Position numbers and translations under genes: made by a program. The notes under the pieces were generated by a model. That model ran no database searches and was not told the DNA's origin. It was given only the letters and a program-made list of their open reading frames with translations. DNA of 64,000 nt, from the NCBI RefSeq assembly GCF_003265225.1, contig NZ_CP022013.1, positions 1,211,001-1,275,000 on the forward strand. The letters are read 5' to 3'. Below are positions 1-9,161 of the stretch, piece by piece; within the stretch, counting starts at the first letter, position 1; each line of letters starts with the position of its first letter. The DNA comes from Mergibacter septicus (GTDB lineage: Bacteria; Pseudomonadota; Gammaproteobacteria; Enterobacterales; Pasteurellaceae).

Positions 1-1178
1 AAGGGCAAGATCTGGTCGTTCAAGTCGTGAAAGATCCGTTAGGAACAAAAGGGGCTAGGCTAACCACTGATATTACTCTCCCATCACGCTATCTTGTTTT
101 TATGCCTGAAAACAGCCACGTTGGGGTTTCACAACGCATCGAAAGTGAAGAAGAACGTGCAAGACTAAAAGCATTAGTCAGCCCATTATGTGATGAATTA
201 GGTGGGTTTATTATTCGTACTGCCGCTGAGAATGTAACAGAAGAAGCGTTACAGCAAGATGCGAGCTTTTTAAAGCGTTTATGGCGTAAAGTCCTTGAAC
301 GCAAAGTACGTTATAAAACCCGCTCTATGCTTTACGGTGAAATTGCTTTAGCACAACGTATTATTCGGGATTTTGTTGGTACACCAATATCAACCATTCG
401 GATTGATTCCAATCAAGGCTTCAACACCTTGACAGAATTTACCCGAGAATTTATGCCAGAATTAACCAAACGTTTAACCCTCTATACTGGTCCTCAACCC
501 TTATTCGATCTCTATAATGTTGAAAACAGTATCCAAAATGCTTTGGATAAAAGAGTTAATCTCAAATCTGGCGGTTACTTAATTATCGAACAAACCGAAT
601 CAATGACCACCATTGATATAAATACAGGTGCTTTTGTCGGGCGTCGAAATTTAGAAGAAACAATTTTCAATACTAATATTGAAGCGACTCAAGCCATCGC
701 CCATCAACTCCAATTAAGAAACCTAGGTGGTATCATCATCATTGATTTTATTGATATGCAAGAAGAAGAACATCGAGAACGTGTTATTCAATCTCTGCAA
801 GAAGCTTTAGCCAAAGATCGAGTTAAAACTAATGTTAATGGTTTTACTCAACTTGGCTTGGTTGAAATGACTCGCAAAAGGACAAGAGAAAGCCTTGAAC
901 ACGTTCTCTGTGAAGAATGCCCTACTTGTAAAGGTCGTGGTTCGGTGAAAAGTGTCGAAACAATTTGCTATGAAATTATGCGAGAAATTGTGCGAGTGCA
1001 TCGGATTTATAGTAGCGAACAAATCCTTGTTTATGCGTCAAACGCCGTGGCAGAACATCTTATCAATGAAGAAAGACACGCTTTACTCGCCGAAGTAGAA
1101 TTATTTATTGGTAAAAAAGTACAAATAAAAACGGAAGTTTACTACAACCAAGAACAGTTTGATGTGGTTGTTATTTAA
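1..1178 (+). CDS. rng: Ribonuclease G, 5' end outside window
   Basis: Endoribonuclease of the RNase E/G family, which cuts single-stranded AU-rich RNA and helps mature 16S rRNA 5' ends in the cytoplasm. The frame is open from the first bases of the window (reading GQDLVVQVVKDP from position 3), so the first internal ATG at 27 is not the start; roughly the first 95 residues are missing. Visible are the nuclease core with TIDINTGAFVG and IIIDFIDM, which hold the metal-binding aspartates, and the zinc-link CEECPTCKGRG that joins subunits. The end of the gene is 12 bases before tldD, so the two are probably cotranscribed. Identification is secure; only the N-terminus is unseen. Confidence 0.95.
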   Translation, partial: GQDLVVQVVKDPLGTKGARLTTDITLPSRYLVFMPENSHVGVSQRIESEEERARLKALVSPLCDELGGFIIRTAAENVTEEALQQDASFLKRLWRKVLERKVRYKTRSMLYGEIALAQRIIRDFVGTPISTIRIDSNQGFNTLTEFTREFMPELTKRLTLYTGPQPLFDLYNVENSIQNALDKRVNLKSGGYLIIEQTESMTTIDINTGAFVGRRNLEETIFNTNIEATQAIAHQLQLRNLGGIIIIDFIDMQEEEHRERVIQSLQEALAKDRVKTNVNGFTQLGLVEMTRKRTRESLEHVLCEECPTCKGRGSVKSVETICYEIMREIVRVHRIYSSEQILVYASNAVAEHLINEERHALLAEVELFIGKKVQIKTEVYYNQEQFDVVVI

Positions 1179-1190
1179 ACTCCAATATTT

Positions 1191-2681
1191 ATGAATATGC
1201 AATCAAAAAGGAAAATAGATTATATGCTACAACAGGTTTCTCAATCATTACTTGAACAAAGTGGATTAACTCTCGATCAACTACCAAATATTTTTGATCA
1301 CTTCTCTAGTCGTGAGATTGATTTTGCCGATCTCTTTTTCCAAAATTCAATGGACGAAAGTTGGACATTAGAAGATGGAATTATCCGTGAGGGAGGTTTT
1401 TATATCGATCGAGGTGTTGGTGTTCGTGCTATTAGTGGTGAAAAAACTGGTTTTGCATACTCTGATATGATTGATTTTAAACAACTACAAAAGTGTGCAA
1501 TCGCTGCTGGTAGTATTGCTAAACAACGCCTTAATGGTACACAAGCCATTTTCAACCCAAAAGGCTTTCAAACACCAGAACTCATTTTACGTTACGCTAG
1601 CATTAATCCACTTGATAGTATTAGTAAAGAGAAAAAAATTGAACTCTTACATTTAGTCGATCAAACTGCAAGAGCTGCTGATCCAAGAGTAAGTCAAGTT
1701 TCAGTTAATCTTTCTGCCCTTTACGAAGAAGTATTAGTTGCCGCAACAGATGGTACCCTCGCTGCAGATATTCGCCCTCTAATACGCCTATCTATTTCAG
1801 TCTTAGTTGAACAAGATGGTAAACGAGAACGTGGTAGTGCAGGGGTTGGCGGACGAGTCGGTTTAGACTGGTTCTTTGCCGATTATCAAGGGGAACAACG
1901 TGCAAAATACTTTGCTAAACAAGCCGTTCGTCAAGCATTAGTTAACCTTTCTGCGATTGAAGCTCCAGCAGGCTTAATGCCAGTGGTATTAGGAGCTGGT
2001 TGGCCGGGTGTATTATTACACGAAGCTGTTGGACACGGCTTGGAAGGCGACTTTAACCGCAAAGAATCTTCTTTCTTTAGTGGTAAAATTGGACAATTAG
2101 TTACCTCACCTCTCTGTACTATTGTTGATGATGGTACCTTACAAGATCGTCGAGGCTCATTGACTGTTGATGATGAAGGTGTTCCCGGCCAGTGTAATGT
2201 ACTCATTAAAGATGGAATATTACAAGGTTACCTGCAAGATAAACATAATGCACAGTTAATGGGTGTAAAACCAACAGGTAACGGACGGCGAGAATCTTAC
2301 GCTCACGTACCAATGCCTCGTATGACGAATACCTATATGCTACCGGGTGAAAGCAAGTTTGAAGATCTAATTCAATCTGTCGATTTCGGTATCTATGCAC
2401 CTTATTTTGGTGGTGGTCAAGTCGATATTACCTCAGGTAAATTTGTCTTCTCAAGTGCAGAAGCATACTTAATTGAAAAAGGAAAAATCACTAAGCCAGT
2501 CAAAGGTGCAACCCTTATCGGTAATGGGATTGAAGTGATGCAAAACATCTCAATGGTCGCAGATCAACTTGAGATCGATCATGGCATTGGTGTTTGTGGT
2601 AAACAAGGACAACAAGTACCAGTGGGGGTTGGACAACCTGCATTAAAAATTGAAAAAATTACAGTTGGTGGTACAAATTAA
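1191..2681 (+). CDS. tldD: Metalloprotease TldD
   Basis: TldD forms a heterodimeric zinc protease with TldE/PmbA. The pair degrades unfolded peptides and processes modified peptides such as microcin B17. The metal motif [11 protein letters not shown] sits near residue 277, and the C-terminal PVGVGQP and the block [16 protein letters not shown] are typical. Length 496 against about 481 for the family suggests the ATG at 1224 (reading [14 protein letters not shown]) may be the true start, since an AAGGA lies about 11 bases before it and nothing similar precedes 1191. It follows rng closely and ends at a strong hairpin terminator. No PmbA partner is seen in this window. Confidence 0.95.
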   Translation: MNMQSKRKIDYMLQQVSQSLLEQSGLTLDQLPNIFDHFSSREIDFADLFFQNSMDESWTLEDGIIREGGFYIDRGVGVRAISGEKTGFAYSDMIDFKQLQKCAIAAGSIAKQRLNGTQAIFNPKGFQTPELILRYASINPLDSISKEKKIELLHLVDQTARAADPRVSQVSVNLSALYEEVLVAATDGTLAADIRPLIRLSISVLVEQDGKRERGSAGVGGRVGLDWFFADYQGEQRAKYFAKQAVRQALVNLSAIEAPAGLMPVVLGAGWPGVLLHEAVGHGLEGDFNRKESSFFSGKIGQLVTSPLCTIVDDGTLQDRRGSLTVDDEGVPGQCNVLIKDGILQGYLQDKHNAQLMGVKPTGNGRRESYAHVPMPRMTNTYMLPGESKFEDLIQSVDFGIYAPYFGGGQVDITSGKFVFSSAEAYLIEKGKITKPVKGATLIGNGIEVMQNISMVADQLEIDHGIGVCGKQGQQVPVGVGQPALKIEKITVGGTN

Positions 2682-2718
2682 CCGTATAAAACCAAAATTA
2701 ATTAGCAATGAATATAAC

Positions 2719-2753
2719 AAGGATTAAGTGGTATCACTTAATCCTTCTATTTT
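2719..2753. terminator. Bidirectional terminator between tldD and greB
   Basis: A perfect 12-bp stem (AAGGATTAAGTG, loop GTAT, CACTTAATCCTT) followed by CTATTTT. It lies between the convergent tldD and greB genes. It fits termination of tldD best; on the other strand the stem is followed by TGTTATATT. Confidence 0.8.
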
Positions 2754-2773
2754 ACTGATATAAATACCTTCTT

Positions 2774-3244
2774 CTAATACCAAATTCGATTGATATAGAG
2801 CAAAACATCACCATTTGGGGTGCTAACTTTGACCTCATCATCAACCGCCTTTCCAATTAAGGCTCGAGCAACGGGAGAATCAATAGAAATCCATTGTTTA
2901 GCTGGATCAAATTCATCACAGCCTACTAATCGATACTGTTTACAATTACCTGCCTCATCTTCAACTTCAACCCAAGCCCCAAAAAAGACCTTACCTTCCT
3001 GTTTCGGGTGGTAATCTACAATTTGTAACACCTCTAACCTTTTAGTTAAAAAACGTACTCGCCGATCAATCTCTCGTAAACGCCTTTTACCATAAATATA
3101 TTCAGCATTCTCGCTCCGATCACCCAATGCTGCCGCATCAGAAACAGCTTGTGTTACTTGTGGACGTTCCACTTTCCATAAATATTTTAATTCTTGGTCT
3201 AATTGTTCCCAACCTTGACGGGTAATATAATTTGACTTTGCCAT
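2774..3244 (-). CDS. greB: Transcription elongation factor GreB
   Basis: GreB enters the secondary channel of stalled, backtracked RNA polymerase and stimulates cleavage of the transcript 3' end, allowing elongation to resume. The N-terminal coiled coil (residues 1-75) contains the acidic tip region DAAALGDRSENAEY, and the C-terminal FKBP-like domain contains SIDSPVARALIGK. The length of 156 matches the family (about 158). Only one base separates the hslR stop codon from this start, so the two genes are translationally linked in one operon, hslR first. Confidence 0.95.
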   Translation of the reverse strand: MAKSNYITRQGWEQLDQELKYLWKVERPQVTQAVSDAAALGDRSENAEYIYGKRRLREIDRRVRFLTKRLEVLQIVDYHPKQEGKVFFGAWVEVEDEAGNCKQYRLVGCDEFDPAKQWISIDSPVARALIGKAVDDEVKVSTPNGDVLLYINRIWY

Positions 3245-3245
3245 A

Positions 3246-3653
3246 TTAATTCTGATGTTTAAATTTCAATAAATCTCTCCGTTCTTTTTTATTTGGACGG
3301 CGATCTGGATGTGGCATTGAAAGTGCATTTGCTTTGCGAATTAAAGCAAGCTGTTCCCGTTTTTTAATGCTTTCTGCCGTTTCACGATATAACTGTTGTG
3401 CAATTGGAGCAGATCGTCTTTGAGCGGATAATGCTAAAATTTCAATCTCTTTTTCATCACTACCTTGACGCAATTTTAACATTGCTCCCACTTCGACTAT
3501 TTTACTGGGTTTAGCTCGCTGCCCATTATAATGGACTTTTCCTCCATCAATCATTTCTCTGGCTAAACTTCTTGTTTTATAAAAACGTGCTGCCCATAAC
3601 CATTTATCTAAACGAACCTGATTATCATCGTCAAGTTTTTTTTCTTTTTTCAT
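3246..3653 (-). CDS. hslR: Ribosome-associated heat shock protein Hsp15
   Basis: Hsp15 binds free 50S subunits that carry a nascent chain blocked by peptidyl-tRNA and helps to recycle them. The S4 RNA-binding domain is clear at residues 11-60 (RLDKWLWAARFYKTRS, GGKVHYNGQRAKPS), followed by a basic tail rich in Arg and Lys. At 135 residues it has the expected length (133 in E. coli). It is the first gene of a two-gene operon with greB and is divergent from nudE; the 125-bp space between should hold both promoters. Confidence 0.93.
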   Translation of the reverse strand: MKKEKKLDDDNQVRLDKWLWAARFYKTRSLAREMIDGGKVHYNGQRAKPSKIVEVGAMLKLRQGSDEKEIEILALSAQRRSAPIAQQLYRETAESIKKREQLALIRKANALSMPHPDRRPNKKERRDLLKFKHQN

Positions 3654-3778
3654 TACCTAAACGCCCCATTAATATAAAGCTGATCTTTTCTCTAAACGTC
3701 GAATCATTTATCTATTTATGGTATCTTTAATGCCCTAAATTGTAAAATCCTAACAGATAACTTATCGTAAGGCAGAGA

Positions 3779-4360
3779 ATGACGATTCCAACTAAACCAA
3801 CCATTCTTTCATTAACCACTCTCGCTAAATCTCAATTATTTGAAATTCAAGCCGTTGATCTCCAGTTTTCAAATGGAGAACAACGCACTTACGAACGTTT
3901 AAAACCCGCCAGTCGTTGCGGTGTAATGATTTTAGCTATCGATCAACAGCAAAATTTATTGATGGTGGAAGAATATGCAGTAGGAACAGAAAATTATCAG
4001 CTCGGTTTTCCGAAAGGATTAATGGAAGTAGGCGAAACAGCGGAACAAAGTGCAATCCGAGAATTACAAGAAGAAATTGGTTTTGGTGCTAAAAAACTGA
4101 CCTTATTACGTACATTACGTACTTCCCCCAACTATATGAATAACCCTATTCATATTTTTTTGGCTGAAGAGTTATATCCAAGTCGTTTAACTGGTGATGA
4201 ACCTGAACCTTTAATTTTACGTCCTTATCCACTCGCACAACTTGACCAACTTTTACAAGATCCTACTTTTGATGAAGCTCGCAACTTATCTGCCCTCTAT
4301 CTTTTGAAAGCACATCTAAACCAACGCCAAAAAATAAAAAAAGGAAAAAATGATGATTAA
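3779..4360 (+). CDS. nudE: ADP compounds hydrolase NudE
   Basis: Nudix hydrolase acting on ADP-ribose, NADH and Ap(n)A-type compounds in the cytoplasm. The Nudix box GLMEVGETAEQSAIRELQEE followed by IGF is complete, at about residues 80-102, with the REL-EE metal ligands intact. The surrounding sequence (EYAVGTENYQLGFPKG, DEARNLSALYLL) matches NudE rather than other Nudix families. The 3' end overlaps cysQ by 11 bases, so the two form an operon. Both remove small nucleotide by-products, which makes the pairing sensible. Confidence 0.93.
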   Translation: MTIPTKPTILSLTTLAKSQLFEIQAVDLQFSNGEQRTYERLKPASRCGVMILAIDQQQNLLMVEEYAVGTENYQLGFPKGLMEVGETAEQSAIRELQEEIGFGAKKLTLLRTLRTSPNYMNNPIHIFLAEELYPSRLTGDEPEPLILRPYPLAQLDQLLQDPTFDEARNLSALYLLKAHLNQRQKIKKGKNDD

Positions 4361-5186
4361 GTTATCCCCTAATTTAATTGAACAAGTCCTTCAAATAGCA
4401 GCAAAAGCTGGACAATATCTTAACCAATTTTATCAACGAGAGATTACCATTGAAACGAAAAGTGATAATACCCCTGTTACTGAAGCAGATCTCTTTATTA
4501 GCCAATTTTTAATTCAAAGCCTCTCTCAACTTACACCCAATATTCCGATATTATCAGAAGAAAGCAGTCATATACCTTTTAGCCAACGTCAACATTGGCA
4601 ACAATATTGGTTAATCGATCCACTTGATGGTACTCAGCAATTTATTGACCGTACCGATCAATTTTCGGTGCTTATCACTTTTGTTGAAAATAACCTACCA
4701 TTATTTGGCGTAATTCACCAACCTATAACCGAAACAACCTATTATGCAATCCGCCAGCAAGGTGCTTTTTGTCATCGCCAAACAACTACTACTCAGTTAG
4801 CCAATAGCCAAACTTTTTCTCCACTTTTTGATCTGACAAAGCAAAAACAGCTACGCCCAATTAACATTGCAGTCGGCAAAACTCTTAATCAAACACGCTT
4901 ACTTCAACACCTAAACCCTAAATTTACGTATCAATTCCTAACTTATGGATCAAGCAGTTTAAAAGCCTTAATGGTTGCCACTGGTGTCTGCGATTGCTAT
5001 ATCCGCTTAGGCAAAACTGGCGAATGGGATACCGCTGCAGCAGAAGTTCTACTAGGTGAAGTTGGTGGTCAAATTCATACCTTACACCACCAGCCTTTAA
5101 CTTATAATCAACAAGAAAGTTTAATCAATCCTGATTTTATTATGGTCAACAATAAAAATTGGAATTGGCAAGCGATCTTAATTTAA
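4350..5186 (+). CDS. cysQ: 3'(2'),5'-bisphosphate nucleotidase CysQ
   Basis: Removes the 3'-phosphate from PAP, the by-product of sulfate reduction and sulfotransfer, at the inner face of the membrane. The inositol-monophosphatase family motifs are present: SEESS near residue 70, LIDPLDGTQQFI near residue 92 (metal and phosphate binding) and WDTAAAEVLL near residue 230. At 278 residues it is longer than the E. coli protein (246); the extra length is spread through the middle and C-terminal half. It overlaps nudE by 11 bases and has the ribosome binding site AAAGGAAAA. Two adjacent ATG codons (4350 and 4353) are possible starts. Confidence 0.92.
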   Translation: MMIKLSPNLIEQVLQIAAKAGQYLNQFYQREITIETKSDNTPVTEADLFISQFLIQSLSQLTPNIPILSEESSHIPFSQRQHWQQYWLIDPLDGTQQFIDRTDQFSVLITFVENNLPLFGVIHQPITETTYYAIRQQGAFCHRQTTTTQLANSQTFSPLFDLTKQKQLRPINIAVGKTLNQTRLLQHLNPKFTYQFLTYGSSSLKALMVATGVCDCYIRLGKTGEWDTAAAEVLLGEVGGQIHTLHHQPLTYNQQESLINPDFIMVNNKNWNWQAILI

Positions 5187-5353
5187 TCAATATTCTATGA
5201 ATTAATACCTAGATTACAACTGGGTAGATCATTACCCATCGAATAGAGAGAAATAAAGATAATAGGTATTGATTATCGCTATTTTGGCTAAAATCAATTA
5301 GTATTATCAAATAAGGATATTCTGATCTGTTTACTTTTTTTAAGGATAGCAAA

Positions 5354-6853
5354 ATGCTGAAACAGGAAAATAACACTATTGTCATTTTTGGTGCATCGGG
5401 AGATTTAACCCTACGCAAATTAATCCCTGCGCTTTATCATCTTTTTGCCAATCATCAATTAGCAGATGATTTTGCAATTTTAGGCGTAAGTCGAACAGAC
5501 TATAATGATCAATCCTATCGCCAGAAACTACAACACACTTTAGAAAAAAATGAGAAAATCATCCCTGAAACCCTAGAACGCTTTTTACAACATATCTATT
5601 ACCAAGCTATTGATACTAAAAGAGTTGAAGATTATGGCTTAATTAAAACTCGTTTAACTGATCTCGCCCAAAAACATCAAACCAACGGCAATGTACTTTA
5701 CTATTTATCTACACCACCAAGCTTATATGGAATCATTCCTGCTTGTCTGGCGAACTACGGATTGAATAGTGAAGAACAAGGCTGGAAAAGGTTGATTGTT
5801 GAAAAGCCTTTTGGGTATGACTTACAGTCTGCGATTGAATTAGATAAACAACTTCATTTATCTTTCCAAGAACATCAAATTTATCGTATCGATCACTACC
5901 TCGGGAAAGAAACAGTACAAAACTTATTAGTTTTGCGTTTTTCAAATGGTCTATTTGAGCCATTATGGAATCGTAACTATATTGAGTACGTTGAAATTAC
6001 TGGTGCAGAATCAATTGGTGTAGAAGAACGTCGTGGCTATTATGATGGTTCTGGTGCAATGCGAGATATGTTTCAAAACCATTTGTTACAAGTGCTAGCT
6101 TTGGTTGCAATGGAAAGCCCTGCCGTGATTAATGCTGATGCAATGAGAAATGAAGTCGTGAAAGTCTTACAAAGTCTTCATCCCCTCGATCAAGATTTAG
6201 AAAAAAATTTGGTATTAGGGCAATATACACAATCAACGCTAAAGGGAGAGGTCGTTGCTGGCTATCGTCAAGAAAAAGGGGTTGATCCGCAATCCCAAAC
6301 TGAAACCTTTATGGCTTTGCGTCTAGCAATTGATAATTGGCGTTGGGCGGGTGTGCCTTTCTACATCAGAACGGGAAAACGTTTACCAACTCGAGTAACT
6401 GAAATTGTTATTCACTTTAAAAAAACACCTCATCCTGTATTTAGTTTAAATTCCAGTGAAAATAAATTGATCATTCGTATTCAACCTGATGAAGGAATTA
6501 TGATGAACTTTAGCTTGAAACAACCGGGAGCTGGTTTTCAAACTAAAGAAGTTTCTATGGATTTTCACTATAATTCTCTGGCTGAAGAAAGTGAGATGTT
6601 ATCCGCTTATGAACGTTTATTACTCGATGCGTTAAAAGGTGATGCTACCCTCTTTACTCGTAGTGATGCAGTACAAGCCTGTTGGAAGTTTGTACAACCA
6701 ATTCTTGACTATAAAGCCAATAATCCTACTATCCATGGCTATGCTTGCGGTACTTGGGGACCTGAAGCAGCTGATGCCTTGATGCAACGTAGTAATAGAG
6801 AATGGCGCTTTCCATGTAAAAACTTAATTGATACTAACTTTTGTGAACTATGA
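5354..6853 (+). CDS. zwf: Glucose-6-phosphate 1-dehydrogenase
   Basis: First step of the oxidative pentose phosphate pathway: glucose 6-phosphate plus NADP+ to 6-phosphogluconolactone. The N-terminal dinucleotide fold has [12 protein letters not shown] at residues 12-23, and the substrate/catalytic signature RIDHYLGKE is near residue 178. The length of 499 is normal. A ribosome binding site AAGGA lies 8 bases before the ATG. The stop codon overlaps the pgl start by four bases (ATGA), so the lactone product is passed to a co-translated lactonase; gnd follows for the third step. Confidence 0.97.
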   Translation: MLKQENNTIVIFGASGDLTLRKLIPALYHLFANHQLADDFAILGVSRTDYNDQSYRQKLQHTLEKNEKIIPETLERFLQHIYYQAIDTKRVEDYGLIKTRLTDLAQKHQTNGNVLYYLSTPPSLYGIIPACLANYGLNSEEQGWKRLIVEKPFGYDLQSAIELDKQLHLSFQEHQIYRIDHYLGKETVQNLLVLRFSNGLFEPLWNRNYIEYVEITGAESIGVEERRGYYDGSGAMRDMFQNHLLQVLALVAMESPAVINADAMRNEVVKVLQSLHPLDQDLEKNLVLGQYTQSTLKGEVVAGYRQEKGVDPQSQTETFMALRLAIDNWRWAGVPFYIRTGKRLPTRVTEIVIHFKKTPHPVFSLNSSENKLIIRIQPDEGIMMNFSLKQPGAGFQTKEVSMDFHYNSLAEESEMLSAYERLLLDALKGDATLFTRSDAVQACWKFVQPILDYKANNPTIHGYACGTWGPEAADALMQRSNREWRFPCKNLIDTNFCEL

Positions 6854-7572
6854 TAAATTATCAACTCTTTTCAACCGCTCAAGCGGCGGTCAATAAAATT
6901 GCTAACGAACTGATGGCTTATGCTGAATTAGAACGCCCAGTTCATATTTCACTTTCTGGCGGCAGTACACCTAAATTATTATTTAAAACGTTAGCTCAAG
7001 CTCCTTATAACCAGCAAATCCATTGGCATAACTTACATTTTTGGTGGGGAGATGAACGTTGCGTTCCAGCCCAAAGCGAAGAAAGTAATTATGGTGAAGT
7101 ACAACGCTTACTCTTTGATCACATTCAAATTCCTGCCGATAATATTCATCGGATCAGAGGGGAAAATCCACCTGAACAAGAAGTTAAACGCTTTAGCAAA
7201 GAAATGTTAGAGATAATTCCTTGCAATCCAACTAATTCAGCCCCTATTTTTGATTGGGTTATTTTAGGAATGGGAACTGATGGGCATACCGCTTCACTCT
7301 TTCCTAATCAAACTGATTATCAAACACAACAACTAGCGGTTATTGCTACACAACCACAAACTGGGCAGAAACGTATTTCTAAAACTGCATTTTTACTTGA
7401 ACAAGCAAAACGGATTACCTATCTAGTTACAGGTACAAATAAGGCTGAATTATTGGCAGAGATTGAAAGTCAACCAGCGGATACACTAATCTACCCTGCT
7501 GCCAAAATTAAGGCTAGAAATGGGACTACCGAATGGTATCTAGACCAAGATGCAGGAAAACTACTCAAATAA
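6850..7572 (+). CDS. pgl: 6-phosphogluconolactonase (DevB type)
   Basis: Hydrolyses 6-phosphogluconolactone to 6-phosphogluconate. It belongs to the DevB/SOL family: the glucosamine-6-phosphate isomerase-like fold shows LSGGSTPK near residue 36, WWGDERCVP near residue 66 and [14 protein letters not shown] near residue 140. It is unrelated to the E. coli YbhE lactonase. The start overlaps the zwf stop by four bases, and gnd begins 70 bases further on, giving the complete oxidative branch in reaction order. Confidence 0.95.
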   Translation: MINYQLFSTAQAAVNKIANELMAYAELERPVHISLSGGSTPKLLFKTLAQAPYNQQIHWHNLHFWWGDERCVPAQSEESNYGEVQRLLFDHIQIPADNIHRIRGENPPEQEVKRFSKEMLEIIPCNPTNSAPIFDWVILGMGTDGHTASLFPNQTDYQTQQLAVIATQPQTGQKRISKTAFLLEQAKRITYLVTGTNKAELLAEIESQPADTLIYPAAKIKARNGTTEWYLDQDAGKLLK

Positions 7573-7641
7573 TTTAAACTTAAAATGCAGTTATTAATCA
7601 ATAACAACATTTTCCATTTTTCATAAGCATAGGAGAAAAAA

Positions 7642-9090
7642 ATGAAAGGTGATATAGGTGTTATCGGGTTAGCGGTAATGGGACAAAACCTAATTTTAAA
7701 TATGAATGATCACGGTTTTAAAGTGGTCGCATATAACCGTACAACCTCAAAAGTAGATGAATTTTTACAAGGTGCAGCGAAAGAAACAAATATTATCGGG
7801 GCATATTCTTTACAAGATCTTGCTGATAAATTAGAAAAACCACGTAAAGTAATGTTAATGGTACGAGCGGGGGAAGTAGTGGATCAATTTATCCAGAATT
7901 TACTTCCTTATTTAGAAGAAGGCGACATTATCATTGATGGAGGAAACTCTAATTACCCTGATACCAACCGCCGAGTTAAAGAATTAGCTGAGAAAGGTAT
8001 TCGCTTTATTGGTGCGGGTGTTTCTGGTGGTGAAGAAGGGGCAAGACGTGGTCCTTCAATTATGCCGGGCGGTAATCCTGAAGCTTGGCCTTATGTTAAA
8101 CCTATTTTACAAGCCATTTCAGCTAAAACCTCTGATGGAGAAGCGTGCTGTGATTGGGTTGGTAAAGATGGTGCAGGCCATTTTGTGAAAATGGTACATA
8201 ATGGTATTGAATATGGTGATATGCAGTTGATCTGTGAAGCCTACCATTTCTTAAAAGAGGGCTTGGGCTTAGATTATAATGAAATGCAAGCCATTTTTAG
8301 TGCGTGGAATAAAACCGAATTAAATAGTTATCTCATTGAAATTACAGCAGACATTCTTGGATATAAAGAGCCAGATGGTACAGCACTTGTCGAAAAAATC
8401 CTTGATACCGCTGGTCAAAAAGGAACGGGTAAATGGACGGGCATAAATGCTTTAGATTTAGGTATTCCATTAACTTTAATTACTGAATCTGTCTTTGCTC
8501 GCTGTTTATCTTCACTTAAACAACAACGAATTGAAACAGAAAAATTATTTGCAAAAACTATTGGTAAAGTAGAAGGCGATAAAGCGAGCTGGATCGAAGC
8601 TGTGCGTAAAGCACTATTAGCATCAAAAATTATCTCCTATGCTCAAGGGTTTATGTTAATTCGTGAAGCCTCCGATACCTTTAATTGGGATTTAGATTAC
8701 GGTAAAACTGCACTTTTATGGCGTGAAGGTTGTATTATTCGTAGCGGATTTTTAGGTAATATCCGTGATGCGTATCAAAATAATCCTGATTTAGCCTTCT
8801 TAGGTTCAGATCCATACTTCAATAATATTCTGAAAGAATGTACCAGTGCTTGGAGACAAGTCGTTGCAAAAGCAATAGAAATTGGCTTACCAATGCCTTG
8901 TATGACTTCTGCAATCAGTTTCCTAGACGGTTATACTACCGCACGTTTACCTGCAAATTTATTGCAAGCTCAACGTGATTATTTTGGTGCACATACCTAT
9001 GAACGTACGGATAAAGCCCGTGGAGAATATTTCCACACAAACTGGACAGGAAAAGGTGGAACAACTGCCTCAACGACATATGACGTTTAA
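7642..9090 (+). CDS. gnd: 6-phosphogluconate dehydrogenase, decarboxylating
   Basis: Oxidises and decarboxylates 6-phosphogluconate to ribulose 5-phosphate, making NADPH. The NADP-binding GLAVMGQNLILNM is at residues 9-21, and the signature GAGHFVKMVHNGIEYGD near residue 180 carries the catalytic lysine. The length of 482 is standard for the long form. A strong ribosome binding site (AGGAG) precedes the start. The 70-bp gap after pgl could hold an extra promoter but none is evident. The gene ends at a strong terminator shared with the convergent iron-uptake operon. Confidence 0.97.
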   Translation: MKGDIGVIGLAVMGQNLILNMNDHGFKVVAYNRTTSKVDEFLQGAAKETNIIGAYSLQDLADKLEKPRKVMLMVRAGEVVDQFIQNLLPYLEEGDIIIDGGNSNYPDTNRRVKELAEKGIRFIGAGVSGGEEGARRGPSIMPGGNPEAWPYVKPILQAISAKTSDGEACCDWVGKDGAGHFVKMVHNGIEYGDMQLICEAYHFLKEGLGLDYNEMQAIFSAWNKTELNSYLIEITADILGYKEPDGTALVEKILDTAGQKGTGKWTGINALDLGIPLTLITESVFARCLSSLKQQRIETEKLFAKTIGKVEGDKASWIEAVRKALLASKIISYAQGFMLIREASDTFNWDLDYGKTALLWREGCIIRSGFLGNIRDAYQNNPDLAFLGSDPYFNNILKECTSAWRQVVAKAIEIGLPMPCMTSAISFLDGYTTARLPANLLQAQRDYFGAHTYERTDKARGEYFHTNWTGKGGTTASTTYDV

Positions 9091-9112
9091 TCATTAACTC
9101 AGATCTGAAAAT

Positions 9113-9145
9113 AAAAAGCGATAATCTTCAATTATCGCTTTTTTA
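9113..9145. terminator. Bidirectional terminator, gnd / iron operon
   Basis: The stem AAGCGATAAT / ATTATCGCTT with loop CTTCA is flanked by A and T tracts on both sides, so it can act in both directions. It lies between gnd on the plus strand and the FTR1 permease gene on the minus strand. Confidence 0.85.
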
Positions 9146-9161
9146 ATCCTACCACCAAAGG

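Noticed and set aside
1931-2206. Minus-strand 91-codon frame inside tldD
   Set aside because: Antisense shadow of a conserved gene, with no ribosome binding site or family match.
5187-5353. Small inverted repeat TGGGTA/TACCCA before zwf as terminator or operator
   Set aside because: Only six pairs and no T tract; not distinguishable from chance.
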